Part shown: positions 21,034 through 32,989 of the stretch, piece after piece
How positions within the stretch are numbered: position 1 is the stretch's first letter
Layout: every line of letters begins with the position of its first letter
DNA from: Sweltsa coloradensis
Taxonomy: Eukaryota > Arthropoda > Insecta > Plecoptera > Chloroperlidae
DNA length: 64,000 nucleotides
Direction: 5' to 3'
Assembly (NCBI GenBank): GCA_024449915.1
Contig: JAMZAV010001060.1
Coordinates: forward strand, 124,001-188,000
The notes under the pieces: model-generated
What the model saw: only the letters and a program-made list of their open reading frames with translations
Databases searched by the model: none
Told to the model about the DNA's origin: nothing
Translations under genes and position numbers: made by a program

Positions 21034-21791
21034 CTAGGAAAACGCTAAAGTCCCGCCGCGTTGATGGATGAGCTTTTAAAAATGTTTAGTTTGCATGGGA
21101 TATCTTTACTTTTGCAAGTTCTTTGTTTTGCTGCCTACGCATTGTAGCTGATTGTTGTCAAGTTTCTTTTGTTACCTGTCAATTGGTATTATTTTCCGTA
21201 AAAAACTTATATTAAAAGCTTTATTTCTATAGATTTTGGCTAAATATTTAAACTTTTTCTTTTAAAAGGTACTACATCACCATAACCTTAATGTCCATGT
21301 ATAATATGAACGTTGTAGCCCCACCAGTTTGGTCAGAATTGGCCCAAATGGTACGAAAATATCGCACAAAAAATCAAAAAACTTATATTAAAAGCTTTAT
21401 TTCTATGGATTTTGGCTAACTTTTTCAACTTTTTCTTTCAAAAGGTACTACATCACCATAACCTTAATGTCCATGTATAATATGAACGTTGTAGCCCCAC
21501 CCGTTTGGTCAGAATTAACCCAAATGTCACGAAAATATCGCACTAAAAATCGAAAAAAAATCGTAAAAGTACGATATTCATGAGAAATATTTCTTCGATT
21601 GTACCCAAAAACAATACACCTCTAAGTTCAGAGATTTCGAAGGTCCTGTCAAATTTTTATCAAGATCGGATATGCCGTTTGCCTGGTAGAGAGTTAACAA
21701 ACAGACAAAAAAAAAAAAAAAAAAAAAAAAAAACACCCGAGCTAAATTTTTTGGGGGTCAGTGAAATTGAAGTCTTCGCTTCGCTCATCCA
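21034..21791 (-). mobile_element. Helitron-like non-autonomous element
   Basis: In the element's orientation it starts TGGATGAGCGAAGCGAAGAC (from 21791) and ends with hairpin and GCGTTTTCCTAG (to 21034), inserted between T and T. A 160-bp module ending in TTGTAGCCCCACC is tandemly duplicated (about 21205-21370 and 21370-21545). A poly-A/T tract lies at 21708-21732. No proteins. Confidence 0.7.
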
Positions 21792-21834
21792 AAAATTGCT
21801 AAATTCATTACTAGTTAGCCTGAATGAAATATAT

Positions 21835-22045
21835 TTTTTGAGTTTAGCGGTTAAATACCCCTTTAAGCGCGCGACTCTGATTCGGGAGGTCCCGGTTTCA
21901 AATCCCGTCGAGACCGGCAATCCTGACTGAAGTTTTTCCGAGGTTTTCCTCAGGGGTTAAGTCCTCTTAAACAGATCTCGGTCATCCCTGAAGAGGGGCA
22001 TGAATTGCACCCTTTGCAAGGCTTCCCACAAAAATTAGAATTATT
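21835..22045 (+). repeat. candidate tRNA-derived SINE
   Basis: GGTTTCAAATCC (21894) is one insertion from the Pol III B box, and TTAGCGGTTAAA about 45 bp upstream is a weak A box. A conserved-looking tail (CCGAGGTTTTCCTCAGGGG and further) follows. No tRNA cloverleaf can be closed at the acceptor stem. Confidence 0.4.
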
Positions 22046-22283
22046 AAGTCGAACGGGTCTTCGTCGTGACTAATTTGTCTGTATGTCCATCTGACTGTCT
22101 GTCCGGTCCCATACGGCCGAACGACCAAATAGATTGAGCTAAAATTTTAAACAGACATGACCAGGTAACTGAGAACTGCTAACAAAATGAGCAAAATCCG
22201 TTGCGATTTAAAACTACAAGAAATAATAAATTAAAAAATAGACTCTTAAGACTGTTTGCCAAGCTCGGGCCAACTTTTTTCTA
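22046..22283. other. spacer between repeats
   Basis: Contains GTCTGTATGTCCATCTGACT, words like those inside neighbouring repeats. No gene. Confidence 0.4.
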
Positions 22284-23129
22284 CTAGGAAAACGCTTAAG
22301 TCCCGTCGCGTTGATGGATGAGCTTTTTTTTTAATTTTTTTACTTTGCGTGGGGTCTCTTTACTTATCAAGTGCTTTTTGAACGCATTGTAGGTGATTGT
22401 TGTCAAGTTTCTATTTTACTTGTTGATTGTTATTATAAACCTCAAAAAACTTATACTAAAACCTTTATTTATATGGATTCTGGCTAATTTTTTCAACTTT
22501 TTCTTTCAAAGAGCAATACATCACCATAACCTTAATGTCCATGTGAAATATGACCGTTCTATCCCCACCCGTTTGGTCAGAATCGGCCCGAATGTCACGA
22601 AAATATCGCGCTAAAAATAGAAAAAAATCGTAAAAGTACGATATTCATGAGAAATATTTCTTCGATTGTACCCAAAAACGTAGCAAGTCTAAGTTCAGAG
22701 ATTTCGAAGGTCCCCTCCAATTTTCATCAAGATCGCATATCGATGGTGAAGAATCTGCCAAAAAGCAAATTGTTCAGGAGAGCATTAAAACTGATTTAAA
22801 AAAAGTAACTAGTTGGCGGTGGCAGATAGGAGATATTGGTGTAAGGTAGTCTCTGTAATGTCTCTTTTGGAGATGTTTAAGCATTGTGAGAAAGGAGCTA
22901 TTAACATAAAAAATTCGAAATAATACTGTGTATCCATAGACACAAAAATCTCATTTTTGCAGAAAATGGCAGATAGAAGGTATTGGTTCTTCACCATCGA
23001 TATGCCGTTTGCCCGGTAGAGAGCGAACAAACAAACAGAAAAACAAACAAAAAAAAAAACATTGCTGGAGCTAAATGTTTTGAGGGGTCAGTAAAATTAA
23101 AGTCTTCAATTCGCTCGCTACGCTCACCA
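22284..23129 (-). mobile_element. Helitron-like element interrupted by a MITE
   Basis: The 3' end is CTAGGAAAACGCTTAAG from 22284; the 5' end on the minus strand is TGGTGAGCGTAGCGAGCG from 23129. The common module with CCCCACCCGTTTGGTCAG is at 22563. The body is split by the ATAT-targeting MITE at 22741-22999; sister copies supply the uninterrupted sequence GATCGCATATGCCGTTTGCC. Confidence 0.7.
22741..22999. mobile_element. MITE with CGATGGTGAAGAA ends, ATAT target duplication, copy 1
   Basis: The ends are CGATGGTGAAGAA and TTCTTCACCATCG, flanked by ATAT on both sides (22737-22740, 23000-23003). The uninterrupted homologue reads GCATATGCC, supporting a 4-bp duplication. A second, inverted copy is at 35984-36252 and is also flanked by ATAT. 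Confidence 0.85.
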
Positions 23130-23175
23130 AACAAGCCCATAAGCCAGTTAAAAAAGCCGCGATCCGCAAAACAAG

Positions 23176-24160
23176 CTAATCTAGGTGCCCGTTAGGGCGC
23201 CGCAGCCAAGCCGCGGTGCGCTACACACTCAGGCACCTTATACAGCAAGCAGAGTTGGGGTGATTTCGAGGTTTCACCCAGCCATCATGAAACGTGATGT
23301 GAACTTGAAAACTATCAAAATCGAGGGGATTTAGGTACCCGACAACACATGCCAAATTTGGTTGGGGTACGAGCATTCCTTCTTGGTGAAAATATGACTT
23401 GAAACATGCTCAAAATCACTTTAAGGACGTTAGTTACTACTGGCTACTACTGGCTACTACTCCTACTACTACTATCTAATTCGTCAGTTTCAATTGCCCA
23501 GCGATTCTGACCAAACGGGTGGGGCTACATGTACATCGTTCATATTTTACATGGACATTAAGGTCATAGTGATGTAATTCTCTTTGAAAGAAAAAGTTTT
23601 AAAAAATTGCTGGAAGGCTTCCAAATAAAGGTTTTAAAATAAACCTTATATGCAGGCATACAATCAACAAGTAACTATAGTTACGTGACAATAATCGCCT
23701 ACATTGTTTACAAAAAGCAAGTCTTTGGACCACTATATTTTTTCATTCTATTGTTAATTGGTAATACCATAGCAATTAAATCGACTTTGATAAATTTATT
23801 ATATTTTAACAAATAATTTTGCAATGGAACTTGAAAAAGTAATGAGATCCCACACATAACAAAAACTTGTAAAAATACTTCCAAACCTTACACACTCAAA
23901 GGAAATGAGATCTAAAAAAAAGGGCCAAGCTCATCAAACCTTCCACATTAATTTTGCGCATTCTTAATTCATAAACGTACAGTGTCCCGTAACAACACCC
24001 TTGAAAAGCTTGGCAAAATGCGCAAATGTGGAAGGGTAGATGAGCTTGGCCCTTTTTTTAGATCTCATTTCTTTTGATGAGTGTGTAAGGTTTGGCTGTA
24101 TTTTTACAAGTTTTTGTTATATGTGGGTTTTCACATACAGAAAATAACGCTTTTTGACCT
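23176..24160 (-). mobile_element. repeat family F1, copy 1 (with internal palindrome)
   Basis: It is the reverse complement of 43747-44812. The terminal block TAGGTGCCCGTTAGGGCGCC and GCACCGCGGCTTGGCTGC-type words are at 23176-23215. In the middle is the ACCAAACGGGTGGGGCTACA module (23513) that also occurs in the Helitron-like elements. At 23860-24140 is a palindrome with ACAAAAACTTGTAAAAATAC at one side and its complement at the other. No coding. Confidence 0.75.
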
Positions 24161-24713
24161 TCAATTTTTATCAAAAAATCTGAAATTTTTGGGAAGCTGT
24201 TCACAATGGATGAGCGCGTCTCTGTATCAAATCCGATTTTGAAATTTCAAATAATTGTCTCTTACACAAAATTGGGAAATTACTATACAAATTAACTGTT
24301 TGGTGTCATATTTACGGTCAGTTAATAAGAAAAGTGAGCAGTATTTGGAAAATGTGCCTTGATACCCACTATTTCACAATATTACTTAACATTTTGGTGC
24401 AAACCACAAACCGATAGGACAAATGATAGAGCTTCCAAGTGATACCGCGCGCGTCTGCGCTCTGCGTCAAAGTCCGGTTTTCTCGAGCTTAGCCAATAGT
24501 CTTAAAATTTGTAGCTCTTATACGACAATGGTTTTGTCATTTTTATCAGTATTTTTATCGTTCGCCTTGACCAAGGTGTATCGAATCTTGCACGCTCAAG
24601 GTACCCCAGCATTCCGCTGGGAGATTGAGTAATCCTTTCAATCTTTACTCGTATTTCGTATTGGCTATGTTTTCCATAGTATTGTGTATTTTAAAACATG
24701 TTTTATAATTTTT
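24161..24713. other. spacer without recognised features
   Basis: Mixed-composition sequence; a short frame at 24423-24632 has no recognisable domain. Confidence 0.4.
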
Positions 24714-25046
24714 TGGATGAGCGAAGCGAAGACTTCAATTTCACTGACCCCCCGAAAAATTAAGCTCGGGTGTTTTTTTTTTTTTTTTTTGTCTGTTTGT
24801 TTGCTCTCTACCAGACAAACGGCATATGCGATCTTGATGAAAATTGGAGGGTACCTTCGAAATCTCTGAACTTAAACCTATATTGTTTTTGGGTACAATC
24901 GAAGAAATATTCCTCATGAATATCGTACTTTTACGATGCTTCTAAAACTGCTCTTGCATAAGTAAAGAGACCCCACGCAAACTAAAAACTTACAAAAAAG
25001 CTCATCCATCGACGCGACTAAAAAAAGCGTTTGCGAAGCTTCCTAG
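24714..25046 (+). mobile_element. short Helitron-like non-autonomous element
   Basis: It starts TGGATGAGCGAAGCGAAGAC after a T run, and ends with hairpin AACGC/GCGTT... then GCTTCCTAG followed by T. The poly-T tract and the AGACAAACGGCATATGCGAT block are shared with the other copies. At 333 bp it is the most compact copy, useful for defining the minimal element. Confidence 0.75.
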
Positions 25047-25095
25047 TATTGGTGTAAAAGAGTTTTGAGTTTATTTGGTATAAGGGCGCGTCAAC

Positions 25096-25690
25096 TGTAA
25101 GGCCACTATAGTTACTTGACAATGATCACCTACATTGTGTAGAAAAATCAAGTCTTTGGACCACTAGATATTTTACATTCTATTGTTTATTGGTAATACC
25201 ATAGCAATTAAATCGACTTTGATAGAATTATTATATTTTACAAATAATTTTGCAATGGACTTAAAAAAGTAATGAGATCCCACACATTACAAAAAAACTT
25301 GAAAAAATACAGCCACACCTTATGTACAATCAAAAGCAATGAGATCTAATAGAAATGCCAAGCTTATGTACCCTCCTAAATTTTCGCAATCTCTCTTGGC
25401 CCAAATTCATTAATTAATTTATTAATATAAAATATAACATTAATAAATTCACTTTGTCCTGTGACTGCATCCTTGCAAAGCTTGGCAAAATAAATTTGCA
25501 CGAACTTTTACATTTATAACAGTTGCAAATAAAATTTTGACATGCTTTGCGAGGATGCAGTTACAGGGCAAAGTGAATTATAGTGAAAATGTAGGAGGGT
25601 ACATAAACTTGGCATTTCTTTTAGATCTCATTGCTTTTGATTGTGTATGGTTTGGCTGTATTATTGTTATGTGTGGGATACAATACACAG
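25096..25690 (-). mobile_element. repeat family F1, copy 2 (partial)
   Basis: It shares AAGTCTTTGGACCACTA, TTTTGCAATGG...AGTAATGAGATCCCACAC and the palindromic part (about 25285-25680) with the F1 copies at 23176 and 43747. The terminal GGTGCCCGTTAGGGCGCC block is absent. Confidence 0.65.
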
Positions 25691-25854
25691 TGTTGAACTC
25701 AGACTTTTCATCCCGGGGGGGCTATATAATATCCCGGGGGTATTTTGGGACCAAGTACGGGGAGTTTTGGGGGAGGCGAAAATGTTGAAAATCAGGTTTT
25801 TAGAGTGCGTTTAGTGCGTTTTAGCTAAAAGTTGTGGGCTGAATGCAATACCAA

Positions 25855-27110
25855 AATAAATATGTGCACTCTGGAACGTATTCAAAACCGGGCTACAAAA
25901 TTGATACTGGGTTTTGATGTCTCTCAATGCTGAAGAACGTCGCGGAAAATGTGATTTTCCTGTTATCAGTAATTGAGTGAGCGAAGCGAGCGTCTCCACT
26001 TGACTCTTATAACTCGAATGTCTGTTTTTTTTTGTTTTGTTTGTTTGACTCTTATAATAATGTTTGTTTGTTTGTTTGTTTGTTTGTTTGTTTGTTTGTT
26101 CGTTTTTTTTTTCTTTTCTGTTACTGCTTCGGTACAGGTCGCACCGTTTCTCTGATCGACCTGAAATTTTTCACACATGTACATACCACATAGGCGGGTT
26201 GCTGTATAGTTTTTGAACAAAATCTGATCGTTGGTTATAAAAAATAATAAATAAATAAATAAAAAATAAAAAAATAAAAATGTTCCGATCGTTATGAAAT
26301 TTTGCAGGGTCAATAAGTACAACATTCTCTCCTATTTTACAAATTTTCAGCTAAATCGGTCAAGACCATAAAGACTTATTGGTATGTAACATTATGGGAA
26401 TGTCGTACTTGGGTCGTTGTTGCACGTACCGGTACTCGCTCAACAACGCGACGGGACTTTAGCGTTTTCCTAGTGTTATTAAACAGATGGATATTATTCT
26501 ACTACTTGCAAAGGGATTATGCAAACAAGCTGATGTTGACCCTTTGAAGCGCCTTCAGCTGGACAACCGGTATGTTTTCAATTGGGTAGAGGTGCCAAGA
26601 GTGGAGTGCTGCTGCGCCCTCCTTTTGCGCGAACACTGGCTTATCAAAGGTCATTCTACCAGAGAGCTGCCAGTGTTTGGAACTCCCTGCCTTTGGACAT
26701 TCGTCAGTCACGGATCTCTGATAAGGCGTTTAAAAGGGCCATTCAAGATCATTTTAGATGACGGATGGTTGCCTGATTGACCTATATATATCCCACCACC
26801 TATATACCTATATATATATATATATATATATATATTGACCACAGCTAAGAAAAATGGATCTTTTATACCGGCTATAAACATTAGTTCATTTCATTTTTAA
26901 CTATCATATTAATAAATTGTATCATCTATTTCACCATTATCATTATCGTCCTTTTATAAGAGAATTTATGTTATTTTATTATTTTATTAATGTGTAGAAT
27001 GGAACAGGATCACTGCGGTGGATGGGCCACAATAAGCCTGCTTTCCTGTTTCATTCTGTAATTTTTGTATAATGTGTACAAATTACAGAGACAAATAATA
27101 AATAAATAAA
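25855..27110 (+). pseudogene. LINE 3'-end fragment split by a Helitron-like insertion
   Basis: 25859-25899 encodes LERIQNRATKLILG, the conserved post-RT segment of CR1/L2-like LINEs. After the insertion at 25974-26473 the fragment resumes (KQMDIILLLAKG, 26475 on), and by a frameshift RAASVWNSLPLDIRQS and KAFKRAIQDHF (26640-26760), the typical C-terminal end. An AT-rich 3' UTR ends in AATA repeats (27094-27112). Too decayed to act. Confidence 0.8.
25974..26473 (+). mobile_element. Helitron-like non-autonomous element inside a LINE
   Basis: It starts TGAGTGAGCGAAGCGAGCG and ends CAACGCGACGGGACTTTAGC then GTTTTCCTAG, inserted between T and T in the LINE fragment. The interior differs from the other copies ((TTTG)n at 26066-26103 and an A-rich tract at 26245-26275), so it is a distinct subfamily with conserved ends. 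Confidence 0.75.
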
Positions 27111-27191
27111 TAAATAAGAAATAAATGTAGTTTTTTTGTGGTGTTGTTTTGTGTGTGTGTGTGTGTGTGTGTTTGTTTGTGTGTGGTGTGT

Positions 27192-27245
<54 letters not shown>

Positions 27246-27560
27246 CATACTATACCGGTAGTCTATTGTCACACACTGTCCCGATTGTAAATACCATTTC
27301 CTTTTGGCAGAATAACTGCACAAACCCACAGTCATTTCAATGTATCAAGTACACATCTACTTAACTAAAATAGGTATCTATTGTGTTTCCTTTAATTAAT
27401 CTTCCATTTCTATGTTTAAATTTTAGAAATTATTTATATTGTGTATTATATTATTGTTTGTATTTATATATGTAAAATGGTTAGGTGGAAGAACAATCCA
27501 TATCGATTGAACCTCGCCATTTTTGTTGTAACCATAATATTGTAACAACAAGAATAAAGA

Positions 27561-27591
<31 letters not shown>

Positions 27592-28231
27592 GTGGACGCT
27601 AAAAGTTCCTAAATATCCGCTAGATTTCACCTTCAAACAGCTACATTCACAAAACGGTCATTTTAGCAACGAAAACAATTAATACAATATTTTCCAAAGA
27701 GGGTGAAATACTGTTTTTTTAAAAAATTATTATTATTTCCTAAGCGGGCGGGCCTGGGCGATGCGGGCACCTAGTTCCGCCACTGAATATTTGCATATTC
27801 TTTAGACCCAACCCTTCACCGTCCCCCTCATGGACGAATCATTGTCAATGTCGACACTTGTGCATTGACTTTTACAGGATGCCTACGCAATTGATTGGTT
27901 ACCTTATTACATTGATTAAAGAAGGCTTGCTTATAATAGTGTTTTCGCATCGAAAAGTACACTGACCATTTACCCCACATACTTCCCCCTGTATCAGTCC
28001 TGCAAGCGCATATCCTCTCAAGGCGCGACTGCGAGCCACCATAAAAGAGAAGACTCCATTGGAAATTTCCTAGACAGAAGTCGGAACACTTCGAATGGCC
28101 ATACACTCACAAATCGAGTTCCTGACCTCGTGAGTTGCCCATGCCCACACGTGTTTCGTGGGGTCTGCCTTATTTGATTACAGTTAAAAACATAAACCTT
28201 AACAAAAACCTTCAAAGCAATATGTTCGTAC
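27111..28231. other. spacer with (TG)n, (TAC)n tail and AT-rich DNA
   Basis: (TG)n lies at 27151-27242. At 27340-27592 an AT-rich stretch ends in AATAAAGAAC(TAC)n, which looks like the 3' tail of another LINE. 27600-28231 holds nothing recognisable. Confidence 0.7.
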
Positions 28232-29099
28232 CAGGGGCGGCTCGTGAGTTATTATTGTGGGGGTGCACATAGTAATTTTGAAGTCATTCTGCGGGAAAGA
28301 AAGGGGTCTGGGGCGCAGCCCCAGCCGCCGGAGGCGAAAAATTTTTCAGACATTAATGGTCTGAAGTACCCGGGAAAACGACTTTAGAGTATATTTTTCG
28401 AATTTATTGGTCGGGAAAAAACTCCCCTAGGCCTATATGTAATGTAATTATAGAAAACCATCCAAAAAATTATTATATATGCTTGATTAAAATATTACAT
28501 ACCCGAATAATGTCTCTCCATCTCCTCCGACACGCGCCTCAAACATCACATCGTATCGTTTTAAAAAACTGTTTATTTTTAGATCGCTAATTAACGAAGT
28601 CATATTATAGTAATTTTCACTTCACGGCACGATAATAATTTTAACACTTTTCGCTCACTTGAAAACTGCTGTTGATCTCACTTCACCAACCCTGTCGGGA
28701 ACAACTTTCACTGTCTGGGAGTGTGGGGGTGAATGAATGGCGCGAGCACAATACCAAGGCGTTTGAATGGAAGTAACGGTTTTGACCCTTGTGCACGTGC
28801 ACAAAACCCAGCTATACCAGACGTTGTATAACAAAAGACAACCTGAGGCTTGTTCTGCCGGCCTAAACCACGTAAAAATGTGTGCACACTCAGAGTGTCA
28901 TCCCCCAGCGGCAGCACTTACTGCAGAATGACTTTTGCCGAATATGCCTTGCTCTGGGCAGACAAAATATCAATACAAACAATCCAACGATTTATTGGGA
29001 ATATACGAGATTGGCTTCGAACCTTAAATTTGGAATTTAGTTCGCGCAAATATTTGGGGGTGCACGTGCACCTGTGCACCTATACACGAGCCGCCCCTG
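28232..29099 (-). mobile_element. non-autonomous hAT element, CAGGGGCGGCTCGTG family, copy 2
   Basis: Inverted relative to copy 1 (1331-2214), same ends, 868 bp, flanked by the exact 8-bp duplication GTTCGTAC (28224-28231, 29100-29107). The bodies align over nearly their full length. No intact coding sequence. Confidence 0.93.
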
Positions 29100-29291
29100 G
29101 TTCGTACCCTTCCAAAAATGGCAAAGTGACATTACAATGAAGGAGTATAATATTATACTAGGGATTATAGCTGGGTTTAACAGTAACCTGAATATATAGA
29201 CGTGTGCAAAGTATTTCTACATGTAGAGGCTTTGAAAATGCTGATGGGTTTCTCGCTTCTTGCTAAAGTCTCTGACATAATAATATGAATA

Positions 29292-30047
29292 CTAGGAAGC
29301 TTCGCAAACGCTTTTTCAGGCGCGTTGTTTGTTGGATGAGTGTAATTTTTTTTAAACGAACAAAAGCGTAAAATTGCGATTTTCATGAGAAATTATTTTT
29401 CGATTGCGCTCAAATTTCACACCAACATATTAATTTATAAAATAAAGGTTCTGTATAAAAATCGTTACAATCGGATAAAGCATGTAGGTGTTATAAGTCA
29501 AAGAAATGTAAAAAAAAAAAACGTAAAATTGCGATTTTCATGAAAAATTATTTTTTGATTGTGCTCAAATTTCACACGAATATATTAATTCATGAAATTA
29601 AGGTTCTGTGAAAAAAATCATTACAATCGGATAAAGCATGTAGGTGTTATAAGTTAAAGAATGTTAAAAAATAAAAAAATTGAAAAATTGTGATTTTCAT
29701 GAAACATTATTTTTTGATTGCGCTCGAATTTCACACGAATATATAAATTCATAAAATGAAGGTTCTGTGAAAAAATCATTATATTCGAATAAAGCATGTA
29801 GGTGTTATAAGTCGAAGAATTTTTTTTTAATTCGAAAAAAATCGTAAAATAGCGATTTTCATGAGAAATAATTTTTGGATTGCTCTCAAAAACGTGGCAG
29901 TTCTTGGTTCAGATATTTCGAAGGCCTCCATAAAATTTCCCGGAATCGTGCTAAAAGACACACAATAATACAGAAAAAAGAACATTCCGGATTTTTTTCT
30001 CTAGTGTAGTGAAATGGAATCTTCGCTTCGCTCGCTACGCTCATCCA
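29292..30047 (-). mobile_element. Helitron-like non-autonomous element
   Basis: The 3' end CTAGGAAGCTTCGCAAACGC is at 29292; the 5' end, on the minus strand, is TGGATGAGCGTAGCGAGCG from 30047; the target is T|T. The interior is a series of diverged units of about 150 bp, each with AAGGTTCTGTGAAAAAATCAT and AAAGCATGTAGGTGTTATAA (29445-29810), the same as in 53277-54037. Confidence 0.75.
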
Positions 30048-30299
30048 ATCATATTTCGCATAAAACTGTTTGATGACTGTTGCATTTTAAAGATTGGCGG
30101 TATTGGTATTTTGCTAGCGAGCTCATTACTAGTTTCTAGGGTGTGCGGCAGAATGCGCCCAAATACATTAAAATTTATTAATATAAAATATAACATTGAT
30201 TAAATGTAAAATATGAGAGAAATACAAAATTGATAAACACATTAAATCACACAATAACTGATCAAAAATTACATTAAGAATATACCCTTGCTTTTATCT

Positions 30300-30398
30300 G
30301 CTCAACTTTCGCGAACGTACCAGTGCAAAGCGGAAGAAAGATGAAACGTAATCGTGGCGCATGCGCGGCTCTCAAGTTCATTTTGTACTTGGCCGTCT
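30300..30398 (+). promoter_or_regulatory. HDLBP: vigilin (HDLBP) promoter-proximal region and candidate non-coding exon 1
   Basis: A CpG-rich stretch in AT-rich surroundings holds GCGCATGCGC (30357-30366), the NRF1 (alpha-Pal) palindrome, and a GCGGAAG ETS-like core (30330). It ends at a perfect donor, GTCT|GTAAGTATGG (GT at 30399-30400). A short upstream frame from ATG 30341 would stop just across the next splice. The transcription start is not determined. Confidence 0.5.
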
Positions 30399-30488
30399 GT
30401 AAGTATGGTTGTCGGTTGCCCATTTATCTGGCTTTAATTGCTCTAGCATGTTTGTAACTGTTTGCGGTATTGTTTTAAATTGTTGTAG

Positions 30489-30563
30489 ATTGACACCAAG
30501 ACAAACTGGATAGACGCATGCTATTACGACTACCCTAGGACGGATTTTCTGGATTACAGTACA
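30489..30563 (+). other. HDLBP: candidate vigilin non-coding exon 2
   Basis: 75 nt between a pyrimidine-rich acceptor (AAATTGTTGTAG, ending 30488) and a GTAAGTA donor (30564). It follows the GC-rich candidate first exon by 90 bp. The frames that are open here do not join to the vigilin ATG, so it would be 5' UTR. Confidence 0.4.
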
Positions 30564-32078
30564 GTAAGTACCATACCCTACCTAGTTTTCGTACCACGTC
30601 AATGTGTTGATTAGGCCTAGTGAGCAGTGAGCTTGACACGTCGACTAGTATGGCCTAGGCCTTGGCATGATGGGTCGAAGTTAGCCTAGGACCTACTTGT
30701 TGGTGACATCCCTGTATTGAATCTTTCAGTATCCTATTGCTACGCTAGGCCCAGGACTAGGCCTAGGCCTTGTGCCAACTTATTTGAAATAGTAGGCCTA
30801 GGCTATTGCCTTAGACCTAGCCTAGGGCCTAAGCTAGGGCTAGCCTAGGCCTAGGCTATAAGCCCTAGGTAGGCCTAGGCCTACTCAAGAGATCAAATTA
30901 TTTTATCAGTTCATTTTCAACCTGCTGCCGAAGGCCCAGCTTAGGGCTAGGCCTTTCGTATTACTATAGCTATAACTAGCTATATACACTTAATAGTTGT
31001 ACATAGTTAGTTAGGCCTAACTCTTTTAACTTCTGAGCACTGGGTAAAAGAAGGGTTGTTACTCAAAGGCAGATTTAAGTTTTAACCCACCCAAAAATAA
31101 AAATACCTCGCAGATTAAATAAAGACTGAATAATTAAGCCAAACGGGTAGGCCTACCGGTATTAAAATGCACATGTCACGGGAAAAAAACACCACAACAA
31201 AATATAAACACTAGGTAACAATAATGAAAGCAACCCAAAACAATACTTCCACGCACAGCTAGGGCCTATAGGATTCAGTAGAGCCAATATTCTGGGTAGC
31301 CTATTTCATAACAAAATAAAACCCTGAAGTCAACTCGTGAATCCTGCACCGGGTCTCTCTCTTCCCCTGGACCCCACCTGTTCTCTGAAAACCCAACAAA
31401 CCCAACATAGGCCTAGGGCCTACTACGTTTACATGCAGTTTTCAAAAAGTTTGACATGAGTCAAGTCAAAATGATGACGCATTTACATGATACAGATCTG
31501 AAAACGTTCTCAGCTATTATTTAGTACACTTATTTCCCGGTAGGCAGCACAATGTAGGCCTATTAAACAAATTCCACTGTTTTCTAAAGAAGAAAATTTA
31601 TAATTTTATTGCATTAATCATTTATAAGTATAATATGATTAGATGGCCTAATTAAAATCGTAGACTAGACCATCCTACTTTATTCTAACTTACGATATGT
31701 GTATGCTTAACGTAGGCCTAAGCCGTATGGTCGGGCATAAGGCACAGAGCATGGCTCTGCTAATCGTAAAAGACAAGGAAAGAGTAAGTCGGAACAAGGG
31801 TAGTATGACGGAATGGCTAATTTTGCACCAATTTTTGTTGTTGTTGTTCAAAACCATGCAAAATCACTAGCAAATTAAAAATAAACACGCGGAAACCCAC
31901 TTTTACCTACAATTTCCAAAGAAAAAACATGAAAAAACTAAGCGAGGAGTGACGCGGCCTAGGTCTAGGCCTACCTGCTGAGATTTTGTGCTCACTGCAA
32001 ATAACTTTACAAGAACATAATAAAAAATCCAAAATAAAATCATCACGTTTTTGCTGTTATAGTAACAAAAAAAACTTC

Positions 32079-32170
32079 AAAACTTTTAGGCCTAACGTCG
32101 CTATTTTAAACGAAAGTCCTTTTGTGGTGATAGTCATTTATATTAAAAATAGCGACGTTAAAGGCTTTTT
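32079..32170. repeat. hairpin repeat with TTAACGTCGCTATTTT arms
   Basis: CCTAACGTCGCTATTTTAAA at the left pairs with AAAAATAGCGACGTTAAAGG at the right. Single arms of the same sequence occur at 14238 and 14278, and a related hairpin at 13565-13648. Confidence 0.6.
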
Positions 32171-32989
32171 AGGTGGAGTATTTTAGTGAAAAAGGTTGGT
32201 AAACCTAGGAAGTAACATCAAGACGTAAATTAGGAAACATGGCGACCAAATGACAGTGAAATGAGCGAGTGTTTGTGTTCAATCTGTGTTCACTATTCTA
32301 TATAATTGGTATATTTTCATAGCGATTAGTAAAAATAAATCGTTAGGCCTAACAATGAGTTCTTTATTTATTTCTCATTTGAAGTTTTTTTTTATTGTTT
32401 TCTTTGAAAAAAAAGCAGTGTTGAAAAGTTGGACCACACCAAGTGAACTCAAACGTAAACTCTCAAACGTAATGACCATATTGAAAAAAAATGCTTGCAA
32501 GAAAAAATTATTTAACATAAAATTGGATGCCTCCTTTAACAATACATTATCCAATAATTTGTTCTTACAGCCCTAAAAGGGTTTATCTAAAAAAACAAAA
32601 ATGTTTTACATACAAGCATTTTCATCAATCCATGTGTACGAAAATGTCATGACTGTTACCGGACATAAAAGTGACAATTGATGTAAGAAGTTATTTATTA
32701 AATCTATATTCATGTGCACAATAGTTTTAGTTACATTATCACACAAAACTAATACATTCAATAAAATGTACATTTTTATTTTAATCACTTTTTATAATAC
32801 CAAAATGTCAAGAATGTTACTCAAATTTCAAAACCTGGTAATTAACTTAGCCTACTAATAATGGACAAATGGCAAATCAAATTTTATCAAGATCACTGTT
32901 AGCAATGAAGTATTAATATTATAAATAAGATTAAAAATGTGATTCAGTTATTTTAAACTTTAAATAAGACTTAATTTAATAATTAGCTC

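Noticed and set aside
25966..26325. Frame with KQTNKQTN repeats
   Set aside because: Low-complexity translation of (TTTG)n inside a Helitron-like element.
27051..27335. Frame with HTHTHT repeats
   Set aside because: Translation of the (TG)n microsatellite.
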